Source: Planctomycetia bacterium
GTDB taxonomy: Bacteria > Planctomycetota > Planctomycetia > Pirellulales > PNKZ01
NCBI GenBank assembly: GCA_021413845.1
Contig: JAIOPP010000070.1
Location: 1-64,000 of the forward strand
Direction of reading: 5' to 3'
DNA: 64,000 nucleotides
A program made the translations under genes and the position numbers. The notes below the pieces were generated by a model. The model was not told where the DNA came from. It saw nothing but the letters and a program-made list of their open reading frames with translations, and made no database searches. The first letter of the stretch is position 1. Each line of letters begins with the position of its first letter. Shown one piece after another: positions 8,038 to 16,625 of the stretch.

Positions 8038-9405
8038 ATGGCAATCAAACGAAGCGAAGAGTCCGGTTCGTTGTTCGCCGCCGCCGAGGCAGTCAATAAG
8101 CAGAAGGCTCAGCCGCTCGCCGCCCGGATGCGTCCGAGAACGCTGGCCGAGTTTTCCGGACAGCGGCACTTTCTCGGAGAAGGAAAGTTGCTCCGCCGCT
8201 TAATGAAGGCCGATCGACTCGGCTCGGTGATCTTCTACGGTCCGCCGGGGACCGGTAAGACCACGCTCGCACGACTGCTTGCCAACGAGACGAAGTGCCG
8301 CTTTCAGCAAGTCAACGCGGTGACGGCCGGCGTGAAAGAGTTGCGCGAGATATTAGACACGGCACGCGACCGCCTGGCCGCCGATGGACATCGGACGTTG
8401 CTGTTCGTCGATGAAATCCATCGCTTCAATAAGGCTCAACAAGACGTACTGCTGCCGGACGTCGAGGATGGGGGGATCGTGCTCGTCGGAGCGACGACGC
8501 AAAATCCGTTCTTTGCGCTGACGAGCGCGCTGGTCAGCCGCAGTCGGGTTTTTGAGTTCAAAGCGCTTTCCATCGAAGACATTCGCGACTTGCTCCAGCG
8601 TGCCGCGGCCGACAACGAGCGAGGGCTCGGCCGTTACGACGTGCATCTACATGCCGACGCGGTCGACTTTCTCGCCGAGGTGAGCGACGGCGATGCGCGG
8701 CGAGCGCTATCGGCGCTTGAGGTCGGCGTGCTCTCTTGCACGGAGCGGCCCGTCGAGTTTACGCGGGGGCTTGCCGAGGAGTCGATTCAAAAGAAGGCTA
8801 TCGAATACGACCGCGACGGTGATGGACATTACGACGCCGCGAGCGCACTGATCAAAAGCATTCGCGGTAGCGATCCGGATGCCGCGCTCTACTGGCTCGC
8901 GCGCATGCTGGAAGCCGGGGAAGAGGTTCGGTTCCTCGCGCGGCGGATCGTGATCGCAGCGAGCGAAGACATCGGGAATGCCGATCCTCACGCCTTGCCG
9001 CTAGCGGTGGCTGCGATGCAGGCATGCGAGTTCGTCGGCCTGCCCGAGTGCCAATTGCCGCTCGCGCAAGCGGTGACATATCTGGCTTGCGCGCCGAAGT
9101 CGAACGCCGCGACGTTGGCGATCGGCGAAGCACGGCGCGATGTGGTCGAAGGGCGATTGATTCCGGTGCCGGTGCATTTGCGAGATCGGCATTACGGTGG
9201 TGCGAAACGGATGGGGCATGGCGAAGGGTATCAGTACGCTCACGACGCCGAAGGAGGCGTTGCCGCTCAAGACTATCTCGGAGTCGAGAAGACTTATTAT
9301 CGCCCGGTGCCGCGCGGCTTCGAAGCGGAGCTAGCGAAGCGGTTGGAGGCGATTCGTGCCCGGCTGCGCGAAGCACGCTCGACCGCCGAAGAAGGTGCGA
9401 AGTGA
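8038..9405 (+). CDS. rarA: Replication-associated recombination protein A (AAA+ ATPase)
   Basis: RarA/MgsA/WRNIP1 family clamp-loader-like ATPase acting at stalled replication forks. Walker A GPPGTGKT lies at residues 68-75, Walker B LLFVDEIHRF at 121-130, and sensor 1 GATTQNP at 151-157. The C-terminal half has the family blocks AIEYDRDGDGHYDAASALIKS and EDIGNADPHALPLAV. The 455-residue length is normal. The ATG at 8038 is the natural start. It is probably transcribed alone. Confidence 0.92.
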   Translation: MAIKRSEESGSLFAAAEAVNKQKAQPLAARMRPRTLAEFSGQRHFLGEGKLLRRLMKADRLGSVIFYGPPGTGKTTLARLLANETKCRFQQVNAVTAGVKELREILDTARDRLAADGHRTLLFVDEIHRFNKAQQDVLLPDVEDGGIVLVGATTQNPFFALTSALVSRSRVFEFKALSIEDIRDLLQRAAADNERGLGRYDVHLHADAVDFLAEVSDGDARRALSALEVGVLSCTERPVEFTRGLAEESIQKKAIEYDRDGDGHYDAASALIKSIRGSDPDAALYWLARMLEAGEEVRFLARRIVIAASEDIGNADPHALPLAVAAMQACEFVGLPECQLPLAQAVTYLACAPKSNAATLAIGEARRDVVEGRLIPVPVHLRDRHYGGAKRMGHGEGYQYAHDAEGGVAAQDYLGVEKTYYRPVPRGFEAELAKRLEAIRARLREARSTAEEGAK

Positions 9406-9561
9406 CCGGCGAGCTGCCGTAGCGGCGTCGGAGGGCTTTCGCTATGATCCGCGCTTCTCTCAGGATAGCGTTTGAACTAAAGGATTCGGTCGGCGGCCGA
9501 TTTTCGACCGACGCGCCATCCGACGACGTGCAGGGAATGCAAAACGTCGTCGAGTTTCGTC

Positions 9562-9568
9562 AAGGAGG
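9562..9568 (+). promoter_or_regulatory. Strong Shine-Dalgarno AAGGAGG
   Basis: A full AAGGAGG stands 6 nt before the ATG at 9575. It is one of the best ribosome sites in the window and suggests strong translation of the LysM protein. Confidence 0.75.
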
Positions 9569-9574
9569 ACGAAC

Positions 9575-10735
9575 ATGCAGTTCATCAAAACGATTTGTGT
9601 CGTCGTCGTATTAGGGGCCTTAGCCTACGGCGCTTATACCACGCTCACCGGTAAGCCGAAGGTCGAGCCGCCGGTCGAGACGGTCAATTGGGATAGCCCA
9701 CCGCGCATCGAACTTCCCGGCGGCGGCGAGCTGAAGCTGGATAGCAACGTCGCCTTGCCTACGGGGCCCGCAGGAGGCGCGGCACCGAAATACGGTACGT
9801 CGACCGAAGCTTCGGGCACCGCACGCATCGCTCCGGGCGGCCCTCTCACCGGCCCCGCTCTAACACCAACGGCAGCGAATCCACCTGCCGCCGCTCCCGC
9901 CGGAACTGCGGCGGCTGTTGTGCCGGCTTCTTATCCATCGACCAATGCCGTGCCTGGGCCGTTCGACGGTGGTGGAGCGGTGCATTTGGTTTCCGCTCCC
10001 TCTATCTCTGGCGCTGCAACGCCGGCCGCTTCGCACGGCATGCCGAACGCCCTGCAGCCGTCGAGCGCAACGCCGACCCTAACTACTACGAATCCCGCGG
10101 AGTCGATCGCGAAGGGGCAAGCGTTCCTCGCCCAAAACAATTATCTGCAAGCGCTCGATGAGTTCAGCAAGTGCTTCGATCATGCCGCTTTGTCGCCCGA
10201 AGATGCGCGCCGCGTGCAAGAGTTGCTCGATCAATTGGCGGGCACAGTTATCTATTCCCGCGAGCATCTGATCGAGCCGGCTTACGTCGTCGCTCAAGGA
10301 GAATCGCTGCAAGCGATCGCCGAAAAACATCAAGTGCCGATGGGATTGTTGGCGAAGATCAACGGCATCACCGATCCGTTGTATTTACCGGCCGGCACCC
10401 AATTGAAAATGGTCAAAGGACCGTTCGACGCCGTGGTCGATAAAGGTCATCAACGTCTTTCGTTGTTCGTCGACGGTATGTATGCGGGGAGCTTTCCGGC
10501 CGGCGTTGCTCAGGACCTGCCCGAAGGAAATTGCGTCGTCGATAAGGTCGCCAAGAACGCCGTCGCCCCGTCCGGAGCGAGTAGCCCTGCGATTAGTTTG
10601 AGCGGCGGCATCGTGATGGCCGGCACGAACGAAGTAGGAGCACCCGGGAGCGGTCTCGTCGCGCTTTCCGCGCGCGATGCCGACGATCTATGCGATATTC
10701 TTTCCGTCGGCTCGAAGGTCGTAGTCCGAAAGTAG
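9575..10735 (+). CDS. Membrane-anchored LysM protein with degenerate L,D-transpeptidase (YkuD) domain
   Basis: A 386-residue envelope protein: N-terminal membrane anchor (4-20), a long Pro/Ala/Thr linker (30-170), a short helical TPR-like segment (175-225), a LysM domain (about 236-280, VVAQGESLQAIAEKHQV...) that should bind peptidoglycan, and a YkuD-like domain (282-386). The YkuD frame is clear: RLSLFVDGMYAGSFPAGV at its start and LSARDADDLCDILSVGSKVVV at its end. The catalytic residues are gone: the HGT motif reads AGT (349-351), and the SxGCIRL motif reads GLVAL, with no Cys, His or Arg. It is probably a non-catalytic peptidoglycan-binding or scaffold protein. It is followed by pyrE. Confidence 0.75.
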   Translation: MQFIKTICVVVVLGALAYGAYTTLTGKPKVEPPVETVNWDSPPRIELPGGGELKLDSNVALPTGPAGGAAPKYGTSTEASGTARIAPGGPLTGPALTPTAANPPAAAPAGTAAAVVPASYPSTNAVPGPFDGGGAVHLVSAPSISGAATPAASHGMPNALQPSSATPTLTTTNPAESIAKGQAFLAQNNYLQALDEFSKCFDHAALSPEDARRVQELLDQLAGTVIYSREHLIEPAYVVAQGESLQAIAEKHQVPMGLLAKINGITDPLYLPAGTQLKMVKGPFDAVVDKGHQRLSLFVDGMYAGSFPAGVAQDLPEGNCVVDKVAKNAVAPSGASSPAISLSGGIVMAGTNEVGAPGSGLVALSARDADDLCDILSVGSKVVVRK

Positions 10736-10866
10736 TTGGCGGCGAACGTGTGAGATCGCGTCGGCGCGATCGTTCGCACTCCGCCCGCTAGTCGAAATTC
10801 GACCGCGCTGTTATACCGGTGCATCGTCGTTTTTCGGCCCCTCGACCTCAGCCCCCGGCCACAGCC

Positions 10867-11430
10867 ATGTACGACCGCTCCGCGCTCCACGCTCTCATCG
10901 AAACCAAAGCTCTCAAGCGAGGCGATTTCACGCTCGCGTCCGGCAAGAAGTCGAGCTACTTCCTGAATTGCAAGCAGGTCACGCTCGATGCGCAAGGGGC
11001 GAAGCTGATCGGCGAAGGGATCTTGGAGATGCTCGTCGGCGATGGGCCGCTTCCGGTGGCGGTCGGTGGGATGGCGATCGGCGCCGATCCGATCACCGCG
11101 TCGGTCGTCGTGGTCGCCGGTTATCAAAACCTGCCGATGCTCGGCTTCCTAGTTCGCAAAGAGACGAAGGATCACGGCGCGACGGCGAATAAGTTCATCG
11201 AAGGCCCGGTCGCAGCCGGCGACGAAGTCGTGATCGTCGAAGACGTCGTCACGACCGGCGGCTCGTCGATCTTGGCGATCGATCGTTGTCTCGCGTATGG
11301 CCTTAAGGTGCGCGGCGTGATCGCGATCGTCGATCGCATGGAAGGGGGCACCGAAGCCTTCGCAGCGCGAGGGTATTGGTGCAAGAGCTTGTTTACCATT
11401 CGCGACTTCGGGATCGAGCCGCCGAAATAG
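10867..11430 (+). CDS. pyrE: Orotate phosphoribosyltransferase
   Basis: It transfers the ribose-phosphate of PRPP to orotate, the fifth step of UMP synthesis. The PRPP-binding motif VVIVEDVVTTGGSS lies near residues 120-133, and the Lys-rich loop LVRKETKDHG near 95-104. The 187-residue length fits. I chose ATG 10867 (MYDRSALHALI), because the frame upstream to 10819 is Pro/Arg-rich and unlike the family. No other pyrimidine gene is nearby. Confidence 0.88.
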   Translation: MYDRSALHALIETKALKRGDFTLASGKKSSYFLNCKQVTLDAQGAKLIGEGILEMLVGDGPLPVAVGGMAIGADPITASVVVVAGYQNLPMLGFLVRKETKDHGATANKFIEGPVAAGDEVVIVEDVVTTGGSSILAIDRCLAYGLKVRGVIAIVDRMEGGTEAFAARGYWCKSLFTIRDFGIEPPK

Positions 11431-11469
11431 CCGCTCGCTCGAAGTTCCTTTTCCGATAGTCGCCGTTCT

Positions 11470-12198
11470 ATGGAAACATCGCTCCATCGCGATCTCAAAC
11501 GCTTCTACGCCGGCGACCATTCGCCGATCGAAGTCCGATTGGGCCGCTATCGGATCGACGTGGTGCGAGGCTCAGAGCTGATCGAGATTCAGCACGGCTC
11601 GCTCGCGGCGCTGCGCGATAAGATCCGCACGCTCACGGCCGAGCACGACGTACGCGTCGTGAAGCCGATCGTCGTACGCAAGACGCTCATCAAGCAAACG
11701 CGCCGGGCAGGGAAAGTCGTCGAGCGACGGAGCAGCCCTAAGCGGGGAAAGTTGCTCGACGTGTTCGACGAATTGATTTACTTCCGCACCTTGTTCCCCC
11801 ACCCACGGCTGACGCTCGAAGTCGTGCTGGTCGAAGTCGAGGAATGGCGCTATCCGGGCCAAGGCCGTCGTCGCCGCCGGCATGCCAATGCTTTCCAAGT
11901 CGAAGATCAGAAGCTCGTAGCCGTCCATGAGACGCATGTCTTTCGTGGCGGCGCGGACCTCGTCGCGTTGCTGCCGCAGTCGATGCCCGCCCCGTTTCAT
12001 ACGGGCCACGTAGCCGAAGGGTTGGGGCTTCGGCGCGGCGTCGCGCAGAAGATCGTCTACTGTCTGCGTGAAATGAGCCTGTTGCGGCAGGTCGGCAAGG
12101 AGCGAAACGCGCACCTTTACGAGTTGTCGCCGCCGCCGGCTGCAATCGCGCCTCCTGCGATTCGCACTGTCCGAAAACGCCGCCGCAAGGCCGCATAA
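11470..12198 (+). CDS. Hypothetical protein with nuclease-like N-terminus and winged-helix-like C-terminus
   Basis: A 242-residue protein I cannot assign to a named family. Residues 18-50 read as a possible PD-(D/E)XK nuclease core: YRIDVV, then ELIEIQHGSLAALRDKI, i.e. an Asp, an ExQ strand and a helix with Lys. A basic stretch (67-92) and a helical middle part follow. Residues 170-220 (LGLRRGVAQKIVYCLREM, then Arg and His) resemble a winged-helix DNA-binding fold. The end is very basic (VRKRRRKAA). It lies 39 bp after pyrE. DNA binding is likely; nuclease activity is only an inference. Confidence 0.6.
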   Translation: METSLHRDLKRFYAGDHSPIEVRLGRYRIDVVRGSELIEIQHGSLAALRDKIRTLTAEHDVRVVKPIVVRKTLIKQTRRAGKVVERRSSPKRGKLLDVFDELIYFRTLFPHPRLTLEVVLVEVEEWRYPGQGRRRRRHANAFQVEDQKLVAVHETHVFRGGADLVALLPQSMPAPFHTGHVAEGLGLRRGVAQKIVYCLREMSLLRQVGKERNAHLYELSPPPAAIAPPAIRTVRKRRRKAA

Positions 12199-12394
12199 AC
12201 GCGTTCTGCGAAGGGCAAACTCGTCGTCGTGCGAAAGGCCGAGGGCCTTGTGAATGCCGCACGAAACGAATAACCTGACGAAAAATGCAAAACCCGGAAT
12301 GCGCAAGGTAAAGCGTTCGAGCATGCCTTTCGTCGTTCGTTTCGGTTTTGCGGAGCGTCGTCGGTTACTCCTTGTTCCTTTTGCGTTTTAACTT

Positions 12395-13498
12395 ATGTCT
12401 CCCGTTCGAATCGGCATCATCGGCTCCGGCGCAGTCAGCGACTATCATCACGTACCCGGGATTCGCCTCGACTCGCGCGCAAAGCTCGTAGCGGCATGCG
12501 ATGCGGATCCTGCGTTGCTCGAGCGCCGTAAAAGCGAGTGGGGCATTACGAAAGTCACGACCGACGCTCTGGCGTTGTGCGCCGACCCGGAAGTGGATGC
12601 CGTCGTCATCGCTACGCCGAACTTCACGCACAAGGAAATCGCCGTCGCCGCGGCTAAACACGGCAAGCACATCATGTGCGAGAAGCCGCTTGGTTTGAAC
12701 GGCGGCGAAGTACGCGAGATGTATGAGGCCGCGCGGGATAACAAGGTGGTCCACATGACCGCCTTCACCTATCGCTTCGCTCCCTCGATGCGATACATGA
12801 AGCACCTCGTGTCGACCGGTGCGCTCGGCGAGCCTCGTCACTTTCGCTCGCAGCGCTTTCTCGATTGGCCGGAAACGAGTTGGGGTTGGCGGCAATACAA
12901 AGATAAAGCGGGCGCGGGGGATCTCTTCGATATGACGATCCACCGGATCGACTTCGCCGCCGATCTGCTCGGCCCGATCGCGCGCATCTGCGGCAGCATC
13001 GCTCGATTTACGCCGCGCGATCGGACGGTCGACGGTAAGCCTTGTGCGCCGTCCGAGGTCGACGATTGGTCGGCCCTGATCGGCGACTTCAAGAGCGGAG
13101 CCGTCGGCGTGTGGGAAGGAACGACTCTCGCCAAGGGGTACCATCTCGACGGCTTCGGCCACGAATGGGCCGAGATCAACGGCTCGGAAGGATCGGCCGT
13201 ATATCGAATGCACGAGCCGAACGTGATTCTGCTCGGCAAGACCGGCAGCGACTTGAAGCCGGTCGAAGTGCCGGCGGAATTTTTGAAGCCGGCCGGCAGC
13301 CCACGCGACCCCGGCCAAGGCAAGCCGGCGACGGTGTTCCGCTACGATTTGATGTGGGAATTCGTTTCGGCGATCGTCGAAGGGCGCCAAGCGGTGCCGA
13401 GTTTTTACGATGGCTTAAATGCTCAACTCGTCGCCGATGCCTGCCTCGAATCGCATCGCGATCGCCGCTGGATCGATACGCCGGAAGCCGCGAAGTAA
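12395..13498 (+). CDS. Gfo/Idh/MocA family NAD(P)-dependent oxidoreductase
   Basis: A 367-residue sugar or polyol oxidoreductase. The N-terminal Rossmann fold has GIIGSGAVSDYHH at residues 6-18, and the family hallmark CEKPLG lies near residue 90, with Lys as the usual catalytic residue. The C-terminal half is the substrate-binding alpha/beta domain (GDLFDMTIHRIDFAADLLGP). No signal peptide is seen, so it should be cytoplasmic. The family is abundant in planctomycetes; the substrate cannot be told from sequence. The start is ATG 12395, preceded by a T-rich stretch in place of a ribosome site. Confidence 0.85.
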   Translation: MSPVRIGIIGSGAVSDYHHVPGIRLDSRAKLVAACDADPALLERRKSEWGITKVTTDALALCADPEVDAVVIATPNFTHKEIAVAAAKHGKHIMCEKPLGLNGGEVREMYEAARDNKVVHMTAFTYRFAPSMRYMKHLVSTGALGEPRHFRSQRFLDWPETSWGWRQYKDKAGAGDLFDMTIHRIDFAADLLGPIARICGSIARFTPRDRTVDGKPCAPSEVDDWSALIGDFKSGAVGVWEGTTLAKGYHLDGFGHEWAEINGSEGSAVYRMHEPNVILLGKTGSDLKPVEVPAEFLKPAGSPRDPGQGKPATVFRYDLMWEFVSAIVEGRQAVPSFYDGLNAQLVADACLESHRDRRWIDTPEAAK

Positions 13499-13524
13499 GA
13501 AAAAGCGCCGCAACGCGCAGAAAC

Positions 13525-13544
13525 GGGGGCATTACTGCCCCCGC
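13525..13544. repeat. Perfect 8-bp stem-loop after the oxidoreductase gene
   Basis: CGGGGGCA and TGCCCCCG flank a TTAC loop. There is no T-tract, so it may stabilise the 3' end of the mRNA or act as a weak terminator before fabH. Confidence 0.55.
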
Positions 13545-13555
13545 TCGCCTCAGGC

Positions 13556-13587
13556 AACTGACCTACGACTACTGACCACCGACCACA
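13556..13587. repeat. Short CTGACCAC-type heptad repeat in front of fabH
   Basis: Degenerate heptads of the ACTGACC/ACCGACC type end 7 bp before the fabH ATG, where a Shine-Dalgarno would normally stand. The same word recurs at 45883-45912, 56050-56080 and 56219-56248. Confidence 0.5.
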
Positions 13588-13594
13588 GCTCCCT

Positions 13595-14611
13595 ATGTCC
13601 GAAGCCGTTTCGTCGCAACAGTATCCGATTCGCCGCCTGATGGGTGTTGCGATTGCGGCTACCGGCGCATCGGTGCCCGATCAGGTCGTCACGAACGAAG
13701 ACCTGCGGCGGACGCACGGCTTCGATCCCGATTGGATCGTGCAACGGACGGGGATCCGCGAGCGTCGGTATGTCGCTGCCGACGAAGCAACGAGTGATCT
13801 GGCCGTGCGCGCCGCGGCGCAATGCTTAGAGCGGGCAGGCGTGGCCGCGAGCGAGGTCGACATGCTGTTGGTCGGCACGTTCACGCCCGACTATCTTTGC
13901 CCCTCGACTGCCGCGCTCGTGCAACACAAGCTCGGGCTGCGGTGCGGAGCCGTCGACCTGCAAGCGGCGTGTGCGGGCTTCATGTATACGCTGATCACCG
14001 GCATGCAATTCATCGCCGCGGGAACGAGCAAGCGTTGTCTGGTCATCGGTGCCGATTGTAATTCGCGAATCCTGAACCCTCGCGATACGAAAGTGTATCC
14101 GCTCTTCGGCGATGGTGCGGGAGCCGTGCTGCTTACTCCCGGCACGGCGGAGCAGGGGATGCTCGCCTATTCGCTCGGGGCCGACGGCGGCGGTTGTGAC
14201 TTTCTCATCCGACGGATGGGAGGTTCCCGAATTCCCTACGATGCCGCTGCGGATGCAGAGAGCCATTTCCTGCACATGGACGGCAAGCCGGTCTTCAAAT
14301 GGGCCGTGCGATTGGTCGAAGAAAACATGCGCGACGTCGTTCGCGCGGCCGACCTATCGCTCGAGCAACTCGATCTCGTGCTGCTGCATCAGGCCAACGT
14401 GCGCATCATCGACGGCATCGCCGACGCGCTTGGCTTGGCGAAATCGAAAGTCGCGATCCAACTCGACCGCTACGGCAATACCTCGGCCGCGAGTATTCCG
14501 CTGGTCCTCGATGAATGCGTGCGGCAAGGGCGCGTAGCACGGGGCAACCATTTGCTGATGAGCGGCTTCGGTGCGGGATTGGCCTGGGGAACCGGTGTTT
14601 GGAAGTGGTAA
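13595..14611 (+). CDS. fabH: 3-oxoacyl-ACP synthase III
   Basis: It condenses acetyl-CoA with malonyl-ACP to start fatty-acid synthesis. The catalytic triad is complete: Cys126 in QAACAGF, His265 in LLHQANVRI and Asn295 in YGNTSAAS. FGDGAGAVLL and the final GFGAGLAWG are also conserved. The 338-residue length is normal. The ATG at 13595 has no Shine-Dalgarno and is preceded by a heptad repeat. No other fab genes lie beside it, so a FabH-like enzyme of secondary metabolism cannot be fully excluded. Confidence 0.9.
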   Translation: MSEAVSSQQYPIRRLMGVAIAATGASVPDQVVTNEDLRRTHGFDPDWIVQRTGIRERRYVAADEATSDLAVRAAAQCLERAGVAASEVDMLLVGTFTPDYLCPSTAALVQHKLGLRCGAVDLQAACAGFMYTLITGMQFIAAGTSKRCLVIGADCNSRILNPRDTKVYPLFGDGAGAVLLTPGTAEQGMLAYSLGADGGGCDFLIRRMGGSRIPYDAAADAESHFLHMDGKPVFKWAVRLVEENMRDVVRAADLSLEQLDLVLLHQANVRIIDGIADALGLAKSKVAIQLDRYGNTSAASIPLVLDECVRQGRVARGNHLLMSGFGAGLAWGTGVWKW

Positions 14612-14714
14612 TCGTCGATGTCGCGCCGGCGATCGGTTCGGTGCATCCTTGGAAGTAAACTTGTGTTTCGACGCTTGAGGCGTCGCTTTCTTTTTTCGGA
14701 TCTCGTTGCTCGCT

Positions 14715-16517
14715 ATGGCAAAACAAAAAGCTCTTCCGAAACGTAGCCAAGTCAAAACCTCCGACACGTGGGATCTTGCGACGTTATTCGCAAGCGACGA
14801 TGCTTGGGAGACGGCGTTTAAGAAGTACGAGAAACAGACCACCGGTTACGAAAAGTTTCGCGGCAAGCTCGGCGACGATGCCAAGACGCTGGCCGCTTGT
14901 TTGAAGTTCGACGACGAACTCGATCGGCTCGGCGATAATCTCGGCAGCTACGCCTATCTTAAGACGGCGGAAGACACGTCGAACAGCGTTTACCAGCGGA
15001 TGCTCGGTCGGTTCCGCAACGTCGCCTCGAAGGCCGGCCAAGCGGCGAGTTATATTCGGCCCGAGATCATGAGCATCTCGGCGGCGACGATGAAGAAGTA
15101 CCTCGCGGCCAAGGAAATCGCGCCGTACAAGCTCGTGCTCGAGCGCGTCTTGCGCTATAAGCCGCACACGCTTTCGCAATCGGAAGAGAACTTGCTGGCG
15201 ATGCAGGCCGAAATGGCCGATGCTTCGAATCAAGTGTTTCGTCAATTGAACAACGCCGATCTCAAATTCGGCTTCGTCAAGAACGAGCATGGCGAAGAAG
15301 TCGAGCTAAGCCACGCCTCGTTCTCTTCGTTCCTGCACTCACCGGTGCGCAAGGTGCGACAAGCGGCGTTCGGTCAATACTACGCGCAATTCAAGTCGCA
15401 CGAGAACACGCTGGCGGCCATGCTCGCCGGTTCGATCCAGCGCGACTGTTATTACGCCAAGGCGCGGAACTATCCGAGCGCGCTCGAAGCTTCGCTGTTT
15501 CCCGACAACGTGCCGAAGTCGGTATACGACAATCTCTGTGCGGCGGTGCGCAAGAATTTGCCGGCCGTGCATCGCTACTACGAACTCCGTCGCCGCAAGA
15601 TGAAGCTTAAGGACATTCACCACTACGATACTTACGTGCCGATTCTCAGCGAACGGGAGATGAAGCACACTTGGAATCAAGCGGTGAAGACGGTGGTTGA
15701 GTCGCTCGCGCCGCTCGGAAGCGAATACTGCGGCGTGCTTGAAGAAGGCTTGATGGGGCGCTGGTGCGATCGCTACGAAAACCAAGGCAAACAAAGCGGC
15801 GCGTTCTCCAGCGGCACGTACGACAGCATCCCGTACATCTTGATGAACTATCAGCCGACCGTGCTCGATCATGTCTTCACGCTGACGCACGAAGCCGGGC
15901 ATTCGATGCACTCGTACAATTCGGCCCGCAACCAACCGCACATCTACTACGGCTACACGATATTCGTGGCCGAAGTGGCGAGCACGTTTAACGAGCAGTT
16001 GTTGAGCAAGCACCTGATGTCGCAAGCGCGTGACGATAACGAACGCGCCTACCTGATCAATCGCGAAATCGATGCGATCCGCGGCACCGTGATCCGGCAG
16101 ACGATGTTCGCCGAGTTCGAGAAGCGGACGCACGAGTTGGTCGAACAAGGAGAACCCCTCACGACCGATCGCTTCAAGCAAGTCTATCGCGAGTTGCTCG
16201 CCGCTTATTTCGGGCCCGACTTCACGCTCGACGACGAGCTTGCGCTCGAATGTTTCCGCATTCCGCACTTCTACCGTGCGTTCTACGTCTACAAATACGC
16301 CACCGGTCTCTCGGCGGCGATCGCTCTTTCGGAACGCGTCGTCAACGGCGGCAAAAAGGAACTGGGGGACTATCTGAACTTCCTCAAGGGAGGTTGTTCT
16401 AAGGATCCGCTCGATCTGCTCCGCGACGCCGGAGTCGACATGGAAAAGCCCGCGGCCGTGGATACGGCGTTGTCTCATTTCGGAAAATTAGTCGACGAGC
16501 TCGATTCGCTGCTCTAA
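14715..16517 (+). CDS. pepF: Oligoendopeptidase F (M3 family)
   Basis: A cytoplasmic zinc peptidase that cuts short peptides. The motif HEAGH at residues 392-396 is the M3 HExxH site, and EVASTFNE about 25 residues later gives the third zinc ligand. The long helical N-terminus (LGSYAYLKTAEDTSN, then LNNADLKFGFV) and the end YKYATGLSAAIALSERV match PepF. I chose ATG 14715, giving 600 residues, the usual size; the frame also allows TTG 14706. It is probably transcribed alone. Confidence 0.9.
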   Translation: MAKQKALPKRSQVKTSDTWDLATLFASDDAWETAFKKYEKQTTGYEKFRGKLGDDAKTLAACLKFDDELDRLGDNLGSYAYLKTAEDTSNSVYQRMLGRFRNVASKAGQAASYIRPEIMSISAATMKKYLAAKEIAPYKLVLERVLRYKPHTLSQSEENLLAMQAEMADASNQVFRQLNNADLKFGFVKNEHGEEVELSHASFSSFLHSPVRKVRQAAFGQYYAQFKSHENTLAAMLAGSIQRDCYYAKARNYPSALEASLFPDNVPKSVYDNLCAAVRKNLPAVHRYYELRRRKMKLKDIHHYDTYVPILSEREMKHTWNQAVKTVVESLAPLGSEYCGVLEEGLMGRWCDRYENQGKQSGAFSSGTYDSIPYILMNYQPTVLDHVFTLTHEAGHSMHSYNSARNQPHIYYGYTIFVAEVASTFNEQLLSKHLMSQARDDNERAYLINREIDAIRGTVIRQTMFAEFEKRTHELVEQGEPLTTDRFKQVYRELLAAYFGPDFTLDDELALECFRIPHFYRAFYVYKYATGLSAAIALSERVVNGGKKELGDYLNFLKGGCSKDPLDLLRDAGVDMEKPAAVDTALSHFGKLVDELDSLL

Positions 16518-16625
16518 GTTATCGGTTCGTTCGCAGTGCGCCATCGCAGCGCCGGCGAATGCCTCGCCTGGGTTCCAGCACCCAAGCTTCCCGCCCACGT
16601 TCTCGCCGCACTAAGGACCAAGCCC

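Noticed and set aside
15339-16478. 379-codon leftward frame opposite pepF
   Set aside because: It is an antisense shadow of the high-GC pepF gene; residues show no recognised domain.
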